From the NCBI GenBank assembly GCA_914767885.1, contig CAJZBQ010000003.1:124001-188000 (forward strand): a DNA stretch of 64,000 bases, read 5' to 3'. Below the pieces are notes generated by a model. It was given only the letters and a program-made list of their open reading frames with translations. It searched no databases and was not told the DNA's origin. Positions within the stretch are counted from its first letter, which is position 1. Every line of letters begins with the position of its first letter. Of the stretch, positions 1-11,880 are shown one piece after another. The translations under genes and the position numbers were made by a program. The stretch is from Blepharisma stoltei (taxonomy: Eukaryota; Ciliophora; Heterotrichea; Heterotrichida; Blepharismidae).

Positions 1-98
<98 letters not shown>
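1..98. repeat. (ATT)n microsatellite
   Basis: Almost uninterrupted ATT trinucleotide tract with one phase slip near position 41. It lies directly upstream of, and is in frame with, the surface-protein coding sequence (it would read poly-Ile), but more probably belongs to an IES or intergenic DNA cut by the window edge. Confidence 0.9.
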
Positions 99-99
<1 letters not shown>

Positions 100-3000
100 C
101 AGGGCTGTCGATTTCTGCAGGAAATTTATTATCCCTTACTTTTGGGCCTGTGGATTCCAGTTTAGTTATATCAAGAAATAAAATTTTATTATTTTCAGTC
201 ACTTTTACTACAAAAAATCCTATAGAAAAAGGTGGATATATAATAATCGTATTTCCTTGGAATTTTGCTTTATCTGGGAATTATATAGCTGTAATTGGAA
301 GTGGGCTAAAAGACATCAATGCTACTAGTGAAGCCACGGTTTCCTATGATATACCGACTACGACTCTTACTATCTCGAATTTCGATGCTGTAGATTCACA
401 GACTCAGATAAGTCTTTATTTGCAAATACAATGCCCTTATCTCTCAGGGAAATCTTCAGCGTTAAATATTAAATCATATAGAGCAGATAAGAGTACTGTT
501 ATTGATCAAGACATAACAAATGCATATACCACAGTTTCTTCATACTCATCACCATCAATAAGTATTTCTTTTCCAGGCTCCTCAAAAGCGACAGGCGCTT
601 CTATTACTATAGATTTCACTATAACCCCAAATATCCAGATCCCAGCTAATGGGTATATATTCCTATTTATTTAACCAGCTAATCATTTTTCTTTATTTTT
701 GTTAAAAAATAATATTATTCAAAATGGCATAACTTTTAAAATCCCTGCTGCTTTTGGGACAACTGGCTTAGTCTGCAAACTAACTCCATATGCAGTTGGC
801 CAAGACTATGCGTCCTCATGTACGCTGACTGGGAGTATTTTGAAAGTCCAGTTGTTTTTAACGACTACAAATTCGCCTGCAGGAAGTGGGGCTTTTCCAT
901 TAGGTGTTCAATCAATTGTATCATTGACATTGGTATCTCCTACAGTTTCTGGGGACTATTATTTCGATATAAACACTTATGATACCTCTAATACTCTTTT
1001 AGAGAGCGGAAATACGATAGCCACACTTACTGCGCCTACTTTTTCATCGATTTCTATTACTCCTGTGCATACAGCGAATCAGTATCCTACAATTTTGATT
1101 TTTACTATGACTGCAGACTATCAAATTCCTGCAGGAATTGTGGGGACTTCTTATACTGATATTAGAGGATATATAGAAATCACTTTTCCAACCCAAAGCT
1201 CAGGGAACGCCCTATTTCCACTTGATTTAGGACTTGGCATACAAGAAGGAAGCACTTTTCCATGCAGAGGAATTAGCAATATAGCAGGACAGTCCAGCCC
1301 AAGCTTAACCTGCACATTGACAACATTGCCTAGTGTCGCATCTTCTGGCACACCAGTCATAGTAACTGTGACAGGCTTCACTACAATTGCTGCAGGTACT
1401 AGCTTTACCTTTCACATTCCCAATATTTATTATACTAAATTATTCAAATTTTCCATTTTTCTGTAGAAAAGTTGTCTATTCTCAATTTGCTTTAAAGATT
1501 ATACATACAAACCACAAATACAGCTAGCGTTATAGTCACATCTTATAGTAAGCTTAATAGAATAAGAACTGATATCCAGTCTTCTTCTGTTTCTGTATCA
1601 GCAGGAAGCACAGGGCCAGCATCTTCATCAACAGCTACGTCTCTTACTTTGAGTACTACACAGGTCCAATCATCTACAACACTTTCTTCAGCTTCTATTA
1701 CAATTTCAAGTGGTGCTGGGTCAAATCTGGGATAAAAAATAATTTTTTAGCCATCATTTTATTGATCTTTTTGACAGAAAATTTGTGTTTTCTAAAAAAT
1801 GACGAAAAAAAATTAGTGGTGATAGTATGGGAAAAAGAGTTTTTTTTGCCCTATATGTCAAATCCTTATCTTCTATTAGAAATTAACCCAATCCATGACA
1901 GTGGCTACTGCAATTATAATACTATTTCTTGTTTATATGACGGAACTAGCTCTACTTGCTACTGTTACCCAGGCATTGACTTAATTTTGATATCCCTTTC
2001 ATCATTAACAGCTGCAAGCCATACTTTTAGCGTTTCTGGGCTTATAAACCCAGAATCATCTGGGATAACTGACGGTTTTAACCTATACGCCGTCAAAGGA
2101 GCAGCTGTTCTGGATGCCTATACCTACAGCTCTAACATCCCAGCCCTCACCCCAGGGGTAATTACCGATTTCCAATGTAAAATTGATCAAAATTACGCAG
2201 CGCTCTCCAATATCCGCTATGAGTTTTCCTTTACCCTAATCCACGATATCCCTACAAATGGCTCAATTTTGATTACTATGCCGTCTGGTTCTTATTCTTT
2301 GCATTATTCCACCCCAATCCCATATTGTTCATCAATTTTATTCAGTCAGCAAGACTACACATCCTCTTGTACCTGCACTCCATATGGAAATACCGTCACA
2401 ATCAGCGGAATTCCTAATATAAAATCAGGCTCATTTGTTGATATTTTTGTCCAAGGGATAAAGAACCCAGGATCTGTCGGGACAATTGGCAATTTTAAAT
2501 ACCAAACCAAAAATTCTAATGGTGGAGTCATAGATGAGGCCACTACTGTTACAGGCCCTACCCTTACTAGTGTATGAACTGTGCAGACTATAAGTGATTT
2601 AAAGATGATAAATTACCCTAATAACGCTGGTGCCACTGCTGAATATATTTTTTCCTTTACGACGCTGACTTCTTTAGGAGCTGGAGGATATATAGAAATT
2701 GAGTTCCCAACAGCGCAGTTTGGGATTTTGACGAATCCTCCTGATTGTAGAGCGACTGGGGCTACATCAGCACTAAGTAGCTGTGAAGTGTATGGAAAAT
2801 CGCTATTAGGGACAATAGGGGCTAATATAGGTGGGATGAGCAATTTTCATATTTTTGGGGTAAAAAATTTCAATGCAGGGATTAGTGATGATTTTTCTAT
2901 AAAAGCTTATTATGATGGGGTGCTATTGCAACAGACCAGCGGATCTGTCACAATTTCTACTACAGCTGCAGCTTCGACTATATCGGTGTCAGCAATCAAT

Positions 3001-5914
3001 TTTTATCCAAAAAATGAAGGACAAACAGCAACTTATGAATTTACTATGATACCATCTGTAGATATTGATTCATCAGAATATATTATTATAACTTTCCCAC
3101 GATCATATGACCACAGAATAGGTGACAATCTAGACTGCTGGGCAACAGGAATTTCAGGCTTTATCAAATGTCAAGTAATCCAAGCTTGGTCAATTACTAT
3201 ATATGACCATGATTATTTTTCAGCTTGTTCTTCCTGCAGTTTTACTATTTTTATATTTGGTGTTATTAACCCAAATTACAGTTATACAGATAACACTGGG
3301 GATTTTTCAATTGGGATTATTAGTTCTTATACATATACCCAACTAAATGAACAAGCTGGAGAACTTGATATAGAGCCTGCACCGCATTATTCGAATATTT
3401 TGTCAACGACTTTTAGCAATACTTATGCGAGGACTTCTAATAATATTGCTTTTAATATAACGACTACTGGAAGTATCCCAACTAGTAAAGAAAAAGGACA
3501 AGTCTGGGTGAATTTTCCTACTGATTATGTAATTGATGGATCTTCAATTACATGCACCACAAGCTCACAATGGTCAAGTGGAAGCCCAACTTTTGTGATT
3601 GACCATAATATTGTATGGTTATATGGCTAATTAGCAGCTTTATTTTATAATTAATTAGTTTAAGAGCTATTTATTTGGAGAAGTGTAAAGATTGATGCAG
3701 ACTCCTCGACAAGCTTAGCTGGAAATTTGCTTATATAGCTCATGGTCTGCTTGGATCGCCCTGGGCCACACGTTGGCTCCTCCACCTATAGATTGGCAAG
3801 TGTCAGGATATTTTTGACTTATCAACTCTACAGATTAAGTAGCCTAGGGCGATCCAAAGTAGGCCTGGGCTATAACTCTCTCAAATGTCCCGAATCCTCT
3901 CTCCAATATAAATGCCCAATATATCAGTGTCCAAGTATACGACGGCTACACCCGGATTTTGACAATGAGCTCATTTATTAACCTAAACCCTAACCGTGCT
4001 GTTTTTTCATATCCAGGACCACTAATAACAGTAAACAGCAACAACCCATTTGAAGTCCAAAGTGGAGCAATGTCAGATTTTATCCCAATCGCCCTTAGTT
4101 ACCCATGTGGTCTTAACTTAACTTTAATTCCTTATTCACAAGGCTTCACATTTATCCCTACTAGTATTTCCTTATCTACAGGTGACTCAAACCAGCAATT
4201 CCGTGTCAGTGCTCCTCCAGGTACCAGAGATAAAGAATATACAATCCAATGGACAATTCTTGGAGACTATTCCCCGCCTTATTATACTCCTATACTAAAA
4301 TCTTTTTTTACAGTTACTCAAAACGTGACTTATCCTATCACAATAGCTACGATCCCACCTGTTCCAGCTGGAGGGCATTCTTTGCCTATAGAGATTAATA
4401 TAGGTGTGGCGCCTTATAGTGATGCCAGTATTATTTTATCAGTTGGAACTCAAAATTATGGGATAAAAATCGTGCCTGACAAAATAGAGTTTACTCAAGG
4501 CGCTTATTTGGGGTATTTTACTGTCTATGTAAGCACTGATACTATTCTTGCGTGGTGTCCTATATATTTGACGTTAATTGGGACGAATTCTAAAGTCTAT
4601 AGTTTGCAGTCAAACACTACGACTTTTAATATATTTAGAGACGACTCAGATTTGCCTGTAGTAAGTGGGGTTTCTATACAAAAATTCACAAGGACATCAA
4701 CAACTGCTATGATTACTACCAACAAAGTATGCACAGTTTATTACGCATTTGCACTACAAGGGACTATTACTCCTAATTTCACAGAACTCATACAAGCAGG
4801 GCCGCCTAGCTATAATACTACTCAGACTGTCTATGGAAAAGTGTATATGTATCAAAACAGTGCAGCTTATATAACAATATCAAGCTTATTAGCCCAAACG
4901 AAATATAGAAATTTCCCATAGATGTCGCTGTTTGCCCTTGATTTGCCCACTGGGGAAATTTTTTGGTTCGACCAGTACCATATGGTTTGGTCAAACCAAA
5001 AAATTTTCCTCATGGGCAAATCAAGGGCAAACAGCGCCATCTATGGGAAATTTCTATATACCCTTTTTTATATGGCGAAAGACTTGACTGATAAAAATAG
5101 CAAAATTGTAGGAAGTTATGACTTTGAAACATTGTCAAGATATAAGCCAGCAACAGCCAATTTGTGGTTCGCTCAGACTTATTTGACGACTGTAGAGCTT
5201 TCACTAGCCCAAGAAGCTATAGCACTAGTGCTAAGTTTGCATCCTTGAAGAGTTGTAATTAATACTCAAAATGAAACTACAAGAAGGCTTTCCTCATCTT
5301 CTGATACAGTAAGAACCGTTTTAAATGTATATTTATTAGATCATCCTGCTTATGATACTTATGTTGAACCTGGAAGCATGGTTTCTATGCTTAATTCCGC
5401 AGAAACTAAGCTTGGGGAGCTTTTGACTAATTTTGACACCACCAGATCTATCACAGGGAACGCCCTTAATATTGCTGGCTGTCAATTTAAACAATCCCCA
5501 TCCTTATTAGGTACAAACACCTACTCAATAATTTCTTTTTCAGCCAGTCTCTATGACAGTGGCATTATTTTTGGAGTTGCCGTAGCAAGTGATACAGACA
5601 CAGGGACGCCTTTTTCTCAACAAATTGTAGCTGGACATGATAGAGCAAATAGGCCAGTTTTAAATGCAAAAAGCACAGTAAGCGCAGGGGTGGTGACTAG
5701 TTTGACATTCAAAGGGCTTGAAGCTGACACTCATTATAACGTGTATATCACTTGTGGAAATTCATTGCCAGGATATCCAGACTTATTAGATGACTCAAGT
5801 GTGGTGACACTTAAATGGAAAACTGATACGAAGCCTGCAAATACAATGCTGAATTTAGATGGAGGAGAAATCTTGTGTGGATTTTTAATTTCAGTTATAA
5901 TGACATTGGTATAA
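99..5914 (+). CDS. large repeat-built surface protein, 5' end not seen, 5 IESs
   Basis: After removal of five IESs (total 671 bp) the frame is open from about 96 to the TAA at 5914, roughly 1,715 codons. TGA at 2578-2580 and 5246-5248 is read as Trp. The first two thirds consist of diverged domains of about 130-150 residues, each with the pattern I..GGYI.I.FP followed by a Cys-containing strand (for example GAGGYIEIEFP and SSEYIIITFP), so a beta-sandwich, adhesin-like ectodomain is likely. The last third has Calx-beta or FN3-like stretches. The protein ends in a hydrophobic tail (GFLISVIMTLV) with nothing after it, which fits a GPI-anchor signal or a C-terminal membrane anchor. I do not recognise a named family; a secreted or cell-surface protein is an inference. 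The true start lies in or beyond the ATT tract. Confidence 0.8.
660..731. other. IES, 72 bp
   Basis: TA-bounded AT-rich insert with stops in the surface-protein gene. Removal joins ANGYI to TFKIP in frame. Confidence 0.8.
1430..1503. other. IES, about 74 bp
   Basis: TA-bounded insert in the surface-protein gene. Removal joins HIPNIY to IQTTNTASV in frame. A boundary 3 bp to the right (71 bp) is equally in frame. Confidence 0.7.
1735..1853. other. IES, about 119 bp
   Basis: AT-rich insert between GAGSNLG and the next ectodomain strand of the surface protein. The TA boundaries chosen restore frame, but the right boundary is less certain than in other IESs because the flanking protein sequence is not conserved. 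Confidence 0.55.
3622..3874. mobile_element. IES, 253 bp, with internal inverted repeat
   Basis: TA-bounded insert in the surface-protein gene. Removal joins DHNIVWL to TLSNVPNPLS. It holds a 14-bp inverted repeat (GGATCGCCCTGGGC near 3753 and GCCTAGGGCGATCC near 3843) and is less AT-rich than the short IESs. Confidence 0.75.
4908..5060. mobile_element. palindromic MITE-type IES, family A, 153 bp
   Basis: Almost the whole insert is a hairpin. The left arm begins TATAGAAATTTCCCATAGATG and the right arm is its complement, ending in CTATATA; the turn is near 4980. Removal restores AQTKYTLFYMAKD in the surface protein. A second copy lies at 7828-7985. Confidence 0.85.
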
Positions 5915-6045
5915 ATTTATAAGAAATTAATATGATTTTGTTTATGAATAAAGCCAAAAGTTAGTCAATAATTTTTTGCTGGGTAAATTAAGGAGAATAG
6001 CTTTGAACTATTCATATTTTTTTCGAAAATATCATCAAAATTTTT

Positions 6046-6747
6046 ATGTCATTTTTAAAGCGAGTTCTATCTCGTGAGCCGAATAAAAGAGACAACAGTT
6101 TATCTACAAGCAGAAGTGCAGTTTCTATTAAAGCAGGAAACACTTTAAACATTACACTTCAAAGTGCAAAAATCAATAAAAGAAATTCATTAAGAAAAAT
6201 ACAAACAGAATCTTCCACAAATCAGCTGCAAATTAATACAAAGCCTCCGTTATCAAACAGAAAAGTATCTTTTCAGCTAGTTAAACCAGAAATACCTAAG
6301 TTTCATATAAGCTTAAAGTCTTTATCAACGCCAGTATCTATTGTGTCAACCCCTCGATCAAACAAAACCACTCCTAAATTTTTAGCAAAACCTAATGATT
6401 TTATTGAGCCAGAAGTTGAATCTGATATACCCACACTTAAAGAATATATGGAAAATACAACGAAAACGAGAGCCAATGTTTCTTTTGCGGATACAGCAAC
6501 GGATAGTGCTTCGAAAAGATCAAGCAGAGAAATTTCGAGGAGTTTTTTTGAAGATAATATGAGCCAGACTGAAAAACTACCTGAAAAAGTAGGAATTTTG
6601 AAAGTTAAAGAAAAGATTAGTCCGATGAAATTAAAAGGAATACTTGGGGCACAGCTGGACAAACAGATGAAAATAGAGAAAAAGCTGAGTTCGGTTATTA
6701 GAGATAGAGCATGCCAAAATCCTATTTTGTATGGAAAAAAGGGGTAG
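6046..6747 (+). CDS. hypothetical basic Ser/Thr-rich protein
   Basis: Single exon of 233 aa starting at an ATG 131 bp downstream of the surface-protein gene and ending in TAG. The protein is rich in Ser, Lys, Arg and Thr and has no membrane segment or recognisable domain. The first 100 residues look disordered, with dispersed RS and TP dipeptides that could be kinase targets. The last third (KLPEKVGILKVKEKISPMKL and following) may be helical. I do not recognise a family. Confidence 0.65.
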   Translation: MSFLKRVLSREPNKRDNSLSTSRSAVSIKAGNTLNITLQSAKINKRNSLRKIQTESSTNQLQINTKPPLSNRKVSFQLVKPEIPKFHISLKSLSTPVSIVSTPRSNKTTPKFLAKPNDFIEPEVESDIPTLKEYMENTTKTRANVSFADTATDSASKRSSREISRSFFEDNMSQTEKLPEKVGILKVKEKISPMKLKGILGAQLDKQMKIEKKLSSVIRDRACQNPILYGKKG

Positions 6748-6942
6748 TTATTGGTGTAATTGATTTGACATTAGATATATTATAATTAATTTATTATTTA
6801 AGAAATATTTTGAAACTGATGCTTTAATAATAAGAAATGTTTTTACATATATTTTTAGAAGCTTCTATTCTCTTCTGTCTTTGCTTCTAATAACTAAAAA
6901 ATGATAAAAACCATTTTAAAAATCATTAATTTATCTAATACT

Positions 6943-9171
6943 TTATCTTTTTAAGCCTGACAAATCATCTAATTCTCTTTCCATCTGCTCATTTGCCTTT
7001 TTTTTAACTTTTCTTTTAGGAAACACCATTTCATCACTTTGTGCTACATTTAAATTAGCATTGCACCACGTATTCGGCAATCTTCATATTTTCACGTACC
7101 CATCATTTGATCCACTATATAAAATTCCAGTTTTTTCTACCCAAGTCATCGTAGAAACAGCAGCATCATGAGCTGTCCATGCATAGTTTAATTTTCCATT
7201 AGCAGAATTTCATACAATTATAACCCCTTCACTAGTTCCTACAATAATTTCACGCCTTCCTTTAGAATATACAATAGAATTTATCTGTGATTTTGCTTTA
7301 AATCCTATCACTAATCTATGAATAGTTTCTCTTTCTCCTTCTCCTTGTTGATATACACAGACATCTCCACTGGTAGAACCTGCAATAATAAGGGAATGAT
7401 TTTTTACGCATAAAGCAGACAAATCGCTAGGCAAATCTGTCTCAACGACTATGATTCCTCTTGGCTGGAATTGAGAAATGTCAAAAATATGGACACTTCC
7501 TTTACTGGTTCCTATATAAACCCTTTCTTTAATAAAATCACATTTCATTGATACAGGCCTTTTATTAGATATTGTTATATCTTTAGTATCTGTTTGCCCA
7601 TTTAGCTGTGTGACGACCAATCGTTTGTCTTCTGAGCATGTGTACATATAAGAGTTTCTATAGTTAATAGCAATTCCTATGATTTTTCCACCATGGATAT
7701 GATACTCACAGAACTCTTCGTATTGACTGCATCCAATTTCTGTTTTTACTAGCTCCCCTCCTTCGTGGGCGAACAAAAAAATTTTGTTCGCTTACAAAGG
7801 AGGGTCAATTTTGTTTTTAAGAAAAATTATAGAATTTTCCCATAGATGGCACTGTTTGCCCTTGATTTGCCCACTGAAAATTTTTTTTGGTTTGACCAAA
7901 CCATATGGTACTCGTCGAACCAAAAAATTTTTTTCAGTGGGTAAATCAAGGGCAAACTGCGCCATTTAAGGGAAATTTCTATATATATAAATTTATAGTT
8001 TTCAAAATTGAAAAAAATCCCAATTCGAAATAATTTTAAAGCAAATATTAATTTAATTTGTACAATTTATGTTTAAAATGCAAGGTGTTTAGAATTAACT
8101 AGATATTTCATTATAATAATTATCATTTATACATCAAAAATATTTTTTCATAAAAAAATTTTTTGTTCATCAAGGAGGGTGGGTTTTTGGGCAAAAAATA
8201 GGGATTCCAATGGTTTTGCTCACTCACGGAAGGGGGAGTAAATAACAATATACAAATCCTTCATAAGTCCCGTAAGCCAAAATAGTTAAATTTTCATTTC
8301 AGCAGATGCATTCAATATTAAGAGCTGAAGGAATTCTTCACATTTCATTATATATGCATTTTTATATTAAATGAGAAAAAATTTCCTATAAAAGCAAGAC
8401 ATTATTTCTTGTAGGAAATAATAGAGCAATAATAATAATGCTAAAAAAAAGCTATTCATAGAGAAATGCATATGTTTTTTCTTCCTCAGGAGATAATAGG
8501 AATAATGCATAGCTTGAAGTGGAAGACCCTTCGCTTAATCCTATACTTCTGATATGTTTGTTCATTGTATTAATCAATCCTTGACTACTGGCACCAATAA
8601 CCAATTGATTATTATTGGCTACAATTTCAGCAGGCTTCAATTCTAGTAAAATCTCAGAAATCTGATTTGGAGAGTTTATTTTCCAGTCCGGTACATGTCT
8701 TTCTACTTCTAAAAATTCTCTTAATTCTCCAGACTGTACTATATCTTTATTCAATAAAATTTTCGTTAAAAAATCATTAATTCCGTCTTGACGCTTTGTT
8801 AAAAATGTTGAGCTGTATTTCTGCCAAAACCCTTTTACAGGCAAGCTTGGGATATCATGATATTTAATTGACAATTTTTTCATGAGTGCTTCGAACTCGC
8901 TATATCTTTTATACTATTATATATTATGCCCATTTATATGAATAGAAATAGATATATTCTGCTTTTAAAAATTTTTCTATTTATTTCAAATATATTAATT
9001 TATTTTTTATATTAAAAATATCCATATTTTTTTAAAAAATAAATAGGCTGGTATATCAACTTTCCAATACGCTTCATTTAATCTACAAAAGACTCTGACT
9101 TCATAATAAATGACTGAATTGTCGCCTTCTTTATATCTATCAACATTTGCCTGTATTAGATGAGAGTCCAT
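6943..9171 (-). CDS. PX-domain and WD40-repeat protein
   Basis: Removal of three IESs (132, 102 and 489 bp) leaves 501 aa. Residues 1 to about 115 form a PX (phox) domain: YYEVRVFCR, the RYSEF core motif and a C-terminal helical segment. PX domains bind phosphoinositides on endosomal membranes. The rest is a WD40 propeller with repeats such as TILAYGTYEGFVYCYL, YTCSEDKRLVV and YSGSNDGYVKIW, followed by a Lys-rich tail. UGA encodes the Trp ending the KIW strand and others. A membrane-trafficking adaptor is a reasonable inference, but the PX-plus-WD40 order is not a standard animal or yeast arrangement. The ATG at 9169-9171 lies only 15 bp from the end of the upstream hydrolase gene. Confidence 0.85.
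7752..8240. mobile_element. MITE-type IES, family 1, with nested family A element
   Basis: TA-bounded 489-bp element in the PX-WD40 gene, joining FVYCYL to VKTEIG. Its left end is the inverted pair CTCCTTCGTGGGCGAACAAA / TTTTGTTCGCTTACAAAGGAG and its right end is CTCACTCACGGAAGGGGGAG, a diverged form of the family-1 terminal motif CTCCGTGAGTGAACAAAA. Confidence 0.85.
7828..7985. mobile_element. palindromic MITE family A, nested copy
   Basis: Second copy of the 153-bp hairpin element seen at 4908-5060. It shares the arms CCCATAGATGGC.CTGTTTGCC and CTTGATTTGCCCACTG and their complements. It lies wholly inside the family-1 MITE, so it inserted into an existing element. Confidence 0.85.
8353..8454. 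other. IES, 102 bp
   Basis: TA-bounded insert joining KTYAFLYE to YNEMWRIPSALNIE in the PX-WD40 gene. Confidence 0.75.
8914..9045. other. IES, 132 bp
   Basis: TA-bounded insert splitting the PX domain. Removal joins YWKVDIPA to YKRYSEFEAL, restoring the RYSEF lipid-binding motif. Confidence 0.8.
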
Positions 9172-9186
9172 TTTTAAAGATTACAA

Positions 9187-11651
9187 TTAATTTTTTATAA
9201 ATCCTACTTGAATGAGATGCTCTTCTAATAGCAGCTTTTCAGCGTCATCATAATTTCCTGAGTGCCCACAGGAGATTGGAATTAGATATCCAGCTCTAGA
9301 GAAATCATTAGTTCTAGAGGTTGTTGTAAGAATTTCAGACGAAATTTGGCTTATTGCCTTCATTTGATGAGAACTATTTGTTTGAAAATAATCAAGAATT
9401 TTGTATAATAATTTTTCCACTGCTTTAATTTCATTACAAATAATGACTACCGTTGGATTTGATATTATTTCATATTCCGCATAAATAGACTCCATCTCTT
9501 CTATTGTATTTTTTATTTTTTGTATCGTCCTCCCAGCATAATCATTTATATCAGGATTTAGCGGCAAATAGCTTCCTCATATTTCCAGCACAATAAGCCA
9601 CAAATTCAAAGAATACTTCCTGTCTTTATCAAAAACAATATTGGCAATCGGCTTTCCTCCTGCATCTAAAACATCTAAAACCCCAAAAAGCTTTTCTAGC
9701 ACATAAGAAACAACGTCATCTTCTATACAATCAGACTCTTTGACCATTAATTGATATTGGCTATTTGCAGTGATATTTAAAGAAAATTGTGTATTTGAGT
9801 CACTTTTTAAATATTTGACTGCAAGCTTCATTAAAGTGTCTATATGGACTAATAGCTCATCAATATCAGTTTTACATAAAATAAAATCATAAGAATTTAT
9901 ATCAAATTTTGCTTGGGAGTTTGGGATTTCGTGGGATTTTTTGATGATTTCGAGAGCTATGCCTGTTTTTAGAGAAGCAAGATCATGAATTGTGCCATCT
10001 TGAGGGTCGACGGCAAGAATTTTATAGCATTCACAACTTATAAAATCAGAGGTTACGTCTACATGTCATCTGCCTATGTATTTATAAATATAGCTTGCGA
10101 CAATTCCAAAGTTATAAAAAGCCATTTCATTTAAAGAAGAAAAACATCGGTCAAGGAATACAAACTGGACATTTAATTTTCTGGCTAAATTAGCTGCAAT
10201 ACACCCTCCAAAACTTTCCCCATGAATTCCGATTTTTTCGACTTTTCTTATTTTTTTTAAATAATCTAATATGATTTCTCCATCTTTTTTCAGTCTGTCA
10301 GGGGTTGGATTTCCTTTGGTTCTGCCATACCCTCTATAATTTCATAAAAATACACTAATTCCTAAGTTTATGTAAAAATCAATTCAGTCACTTTGGTAAT
10401 AGGAAAATTCATAAATTCCAGCATTAGGGCTGCACATCAGCATTGCGGGGGCTGAGGATAAATCAGCTGTGCAGGAAATTCATAAGCAATCTATATTGAT
10501 TCCATCGTCAGCTGTGACTCATATCTGCTGAGAGTGATATCTTGCTTCTAATTCTATTCATTTTTATTTGAAATTATATATATTTACATATTTTCTTGAT
10601 TATTTCTTATAGAAATTATGCAATTTTGCAAATAATTTAATATAAAATATAGTCAGGTCTATTATAATCTCATCTGGTCAAGAGTCCCAAAGGTGTCATC
10701 CCATAAAAAATTTTTTGCTTTTTCAATAATATTTTTACCTTCATAGCTTGATTGTAGTATACATTCTATATCAATACAAGTACCTAACGCAGTTCTCGCA
10801 GACGCGTTAACTGGAAAATCCCCAAAAACCACCCCAAGCCAATCTGCCTCACTTTCTATTGTATCAATCCAGTCCCACATCGAGCATTCTTCCTTATTCT
10901 CAAGAATAATCTTTATTTCCTGCAATGAGCATTGCAAACTTACCAAAAAATTCAGCAAAATTTCCTGCTTTCGGGTAATAGTTTGGTTTTCTTTTTGCAA
11001 ATTAAACCCATAAATAGCAGTTATAAGCAGCAATTTGGCATTATTTGTAGCATCTGCTGAGTTTGATATAGAGGCTGCCTTTGAGTAGCGCTCTAAGCGC
11101 CCGAGACTTCCCGACGAAGTCTGGGCGGTGGTTTGACCAGCTGATGTTGGTCGAACCAGCATCCAATTTGACAAACCTTCTGTATAAGAAGAATTTGTCA
11201 TTTTGGATGTTGGTTTGACCAACATCAGCTGGTCAAACCACCGCCCAGACTTCGTCGGGAAGTCTCGGGCGCTTAGAGCGCTACTCAAAGGCAGCCTCTA
11301 TAGAAATTCCCTTTTGTCGATTTCATTGCATTCGTCTAGCAAGATTTCTAAAGCAATATGAAGGTCTTGGATTCGTGCTAAAAGCTGCATTGATATTTGT
11401 TTACAAAAATGAGACTCTATAGAGCGTCTTCATAGCCATGTGGAGCCTGGGAAAACTGAGAGCCTTATAGAGAGATGAAGTAGGTAATATAGCAAAAGGA
11501 TAAATAGCAGCAGAGAAATAGGTCAAGAAATCAATGATGCAATTCAGCTGAAAATACAATATATCAGTATAATTATAACAGTAGTAACTATTAGCCCTGC
11601 AGATAGGAGGATTAGAAACCTCTTTTTGTTTTGAACTATCATATTTAGCAT
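9187..11651 (-). CDS. membrane-anchored alpha/beta hydrolase (copy 1)
   Basis: Removal of two IESs (234 and 110 bp) leaves 706 aa. Residues 15-90 hold two strongly hydrophobic segments, so the protein is membrane anchored at its N terminus. A helical region follows, then the hydrolase core: NYRGYGR, the nucleophile elbow GIHGESFGG, an acidic strand with DPQDG, and a late His in ISCGHSG, giving a likely Ser-Asp-His triad. Substrate unknown; lipid or acyl hydrolysis, as in the ABHD group, is an inference. It is a paralog of the gene at 28097-30333 with the same domain order. The upstream in-frame ATG at 11649-11651 was taken as start; a second ATG lies three codons on. Confidence 0.85.
10557..10666. 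other. IES, 110 bp
   Basis: TA-bounded insert in hydrolase copy 1. Removal joins DQMRL to ELEARYHSQQIW, colinear with the paralog at 28 kb. Confidence 0.8.
11069..11302. mobile_element. palindromic MITE-type IES, family B, 234 bp
   Basis: Near-perfect inverted repeat: both arms carry GAGGCTGCCTTTGAGTAGCG, continued by the GCGCCCGAGACTTC region, and meet around 11185. It is markedly more GC-rich than its surroundings. Removal joins DKREFL to SNSADATNN in hydrolase copy 1. Confidence 0.85.
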
Positions 11652-11880
11652 TTATTTTAGTTTATATTAAATTTTATTGCATTTCCACCAAATTTGTAAT
11701 ATTTTTCTCTAAATTAAAATTAAACAAATAATTTATCAAAAAAAAATTAAATATAATCACGTCAAAAATATCCCTTTTTACACAAAAAATTAATTATAAT
11801 CCATTTTAAGTAACCTGCGTAACGAACCACATGATGAATTTCGCGTAAAATTTGGAATTTTGGCGCAAGTTTATAATTAA

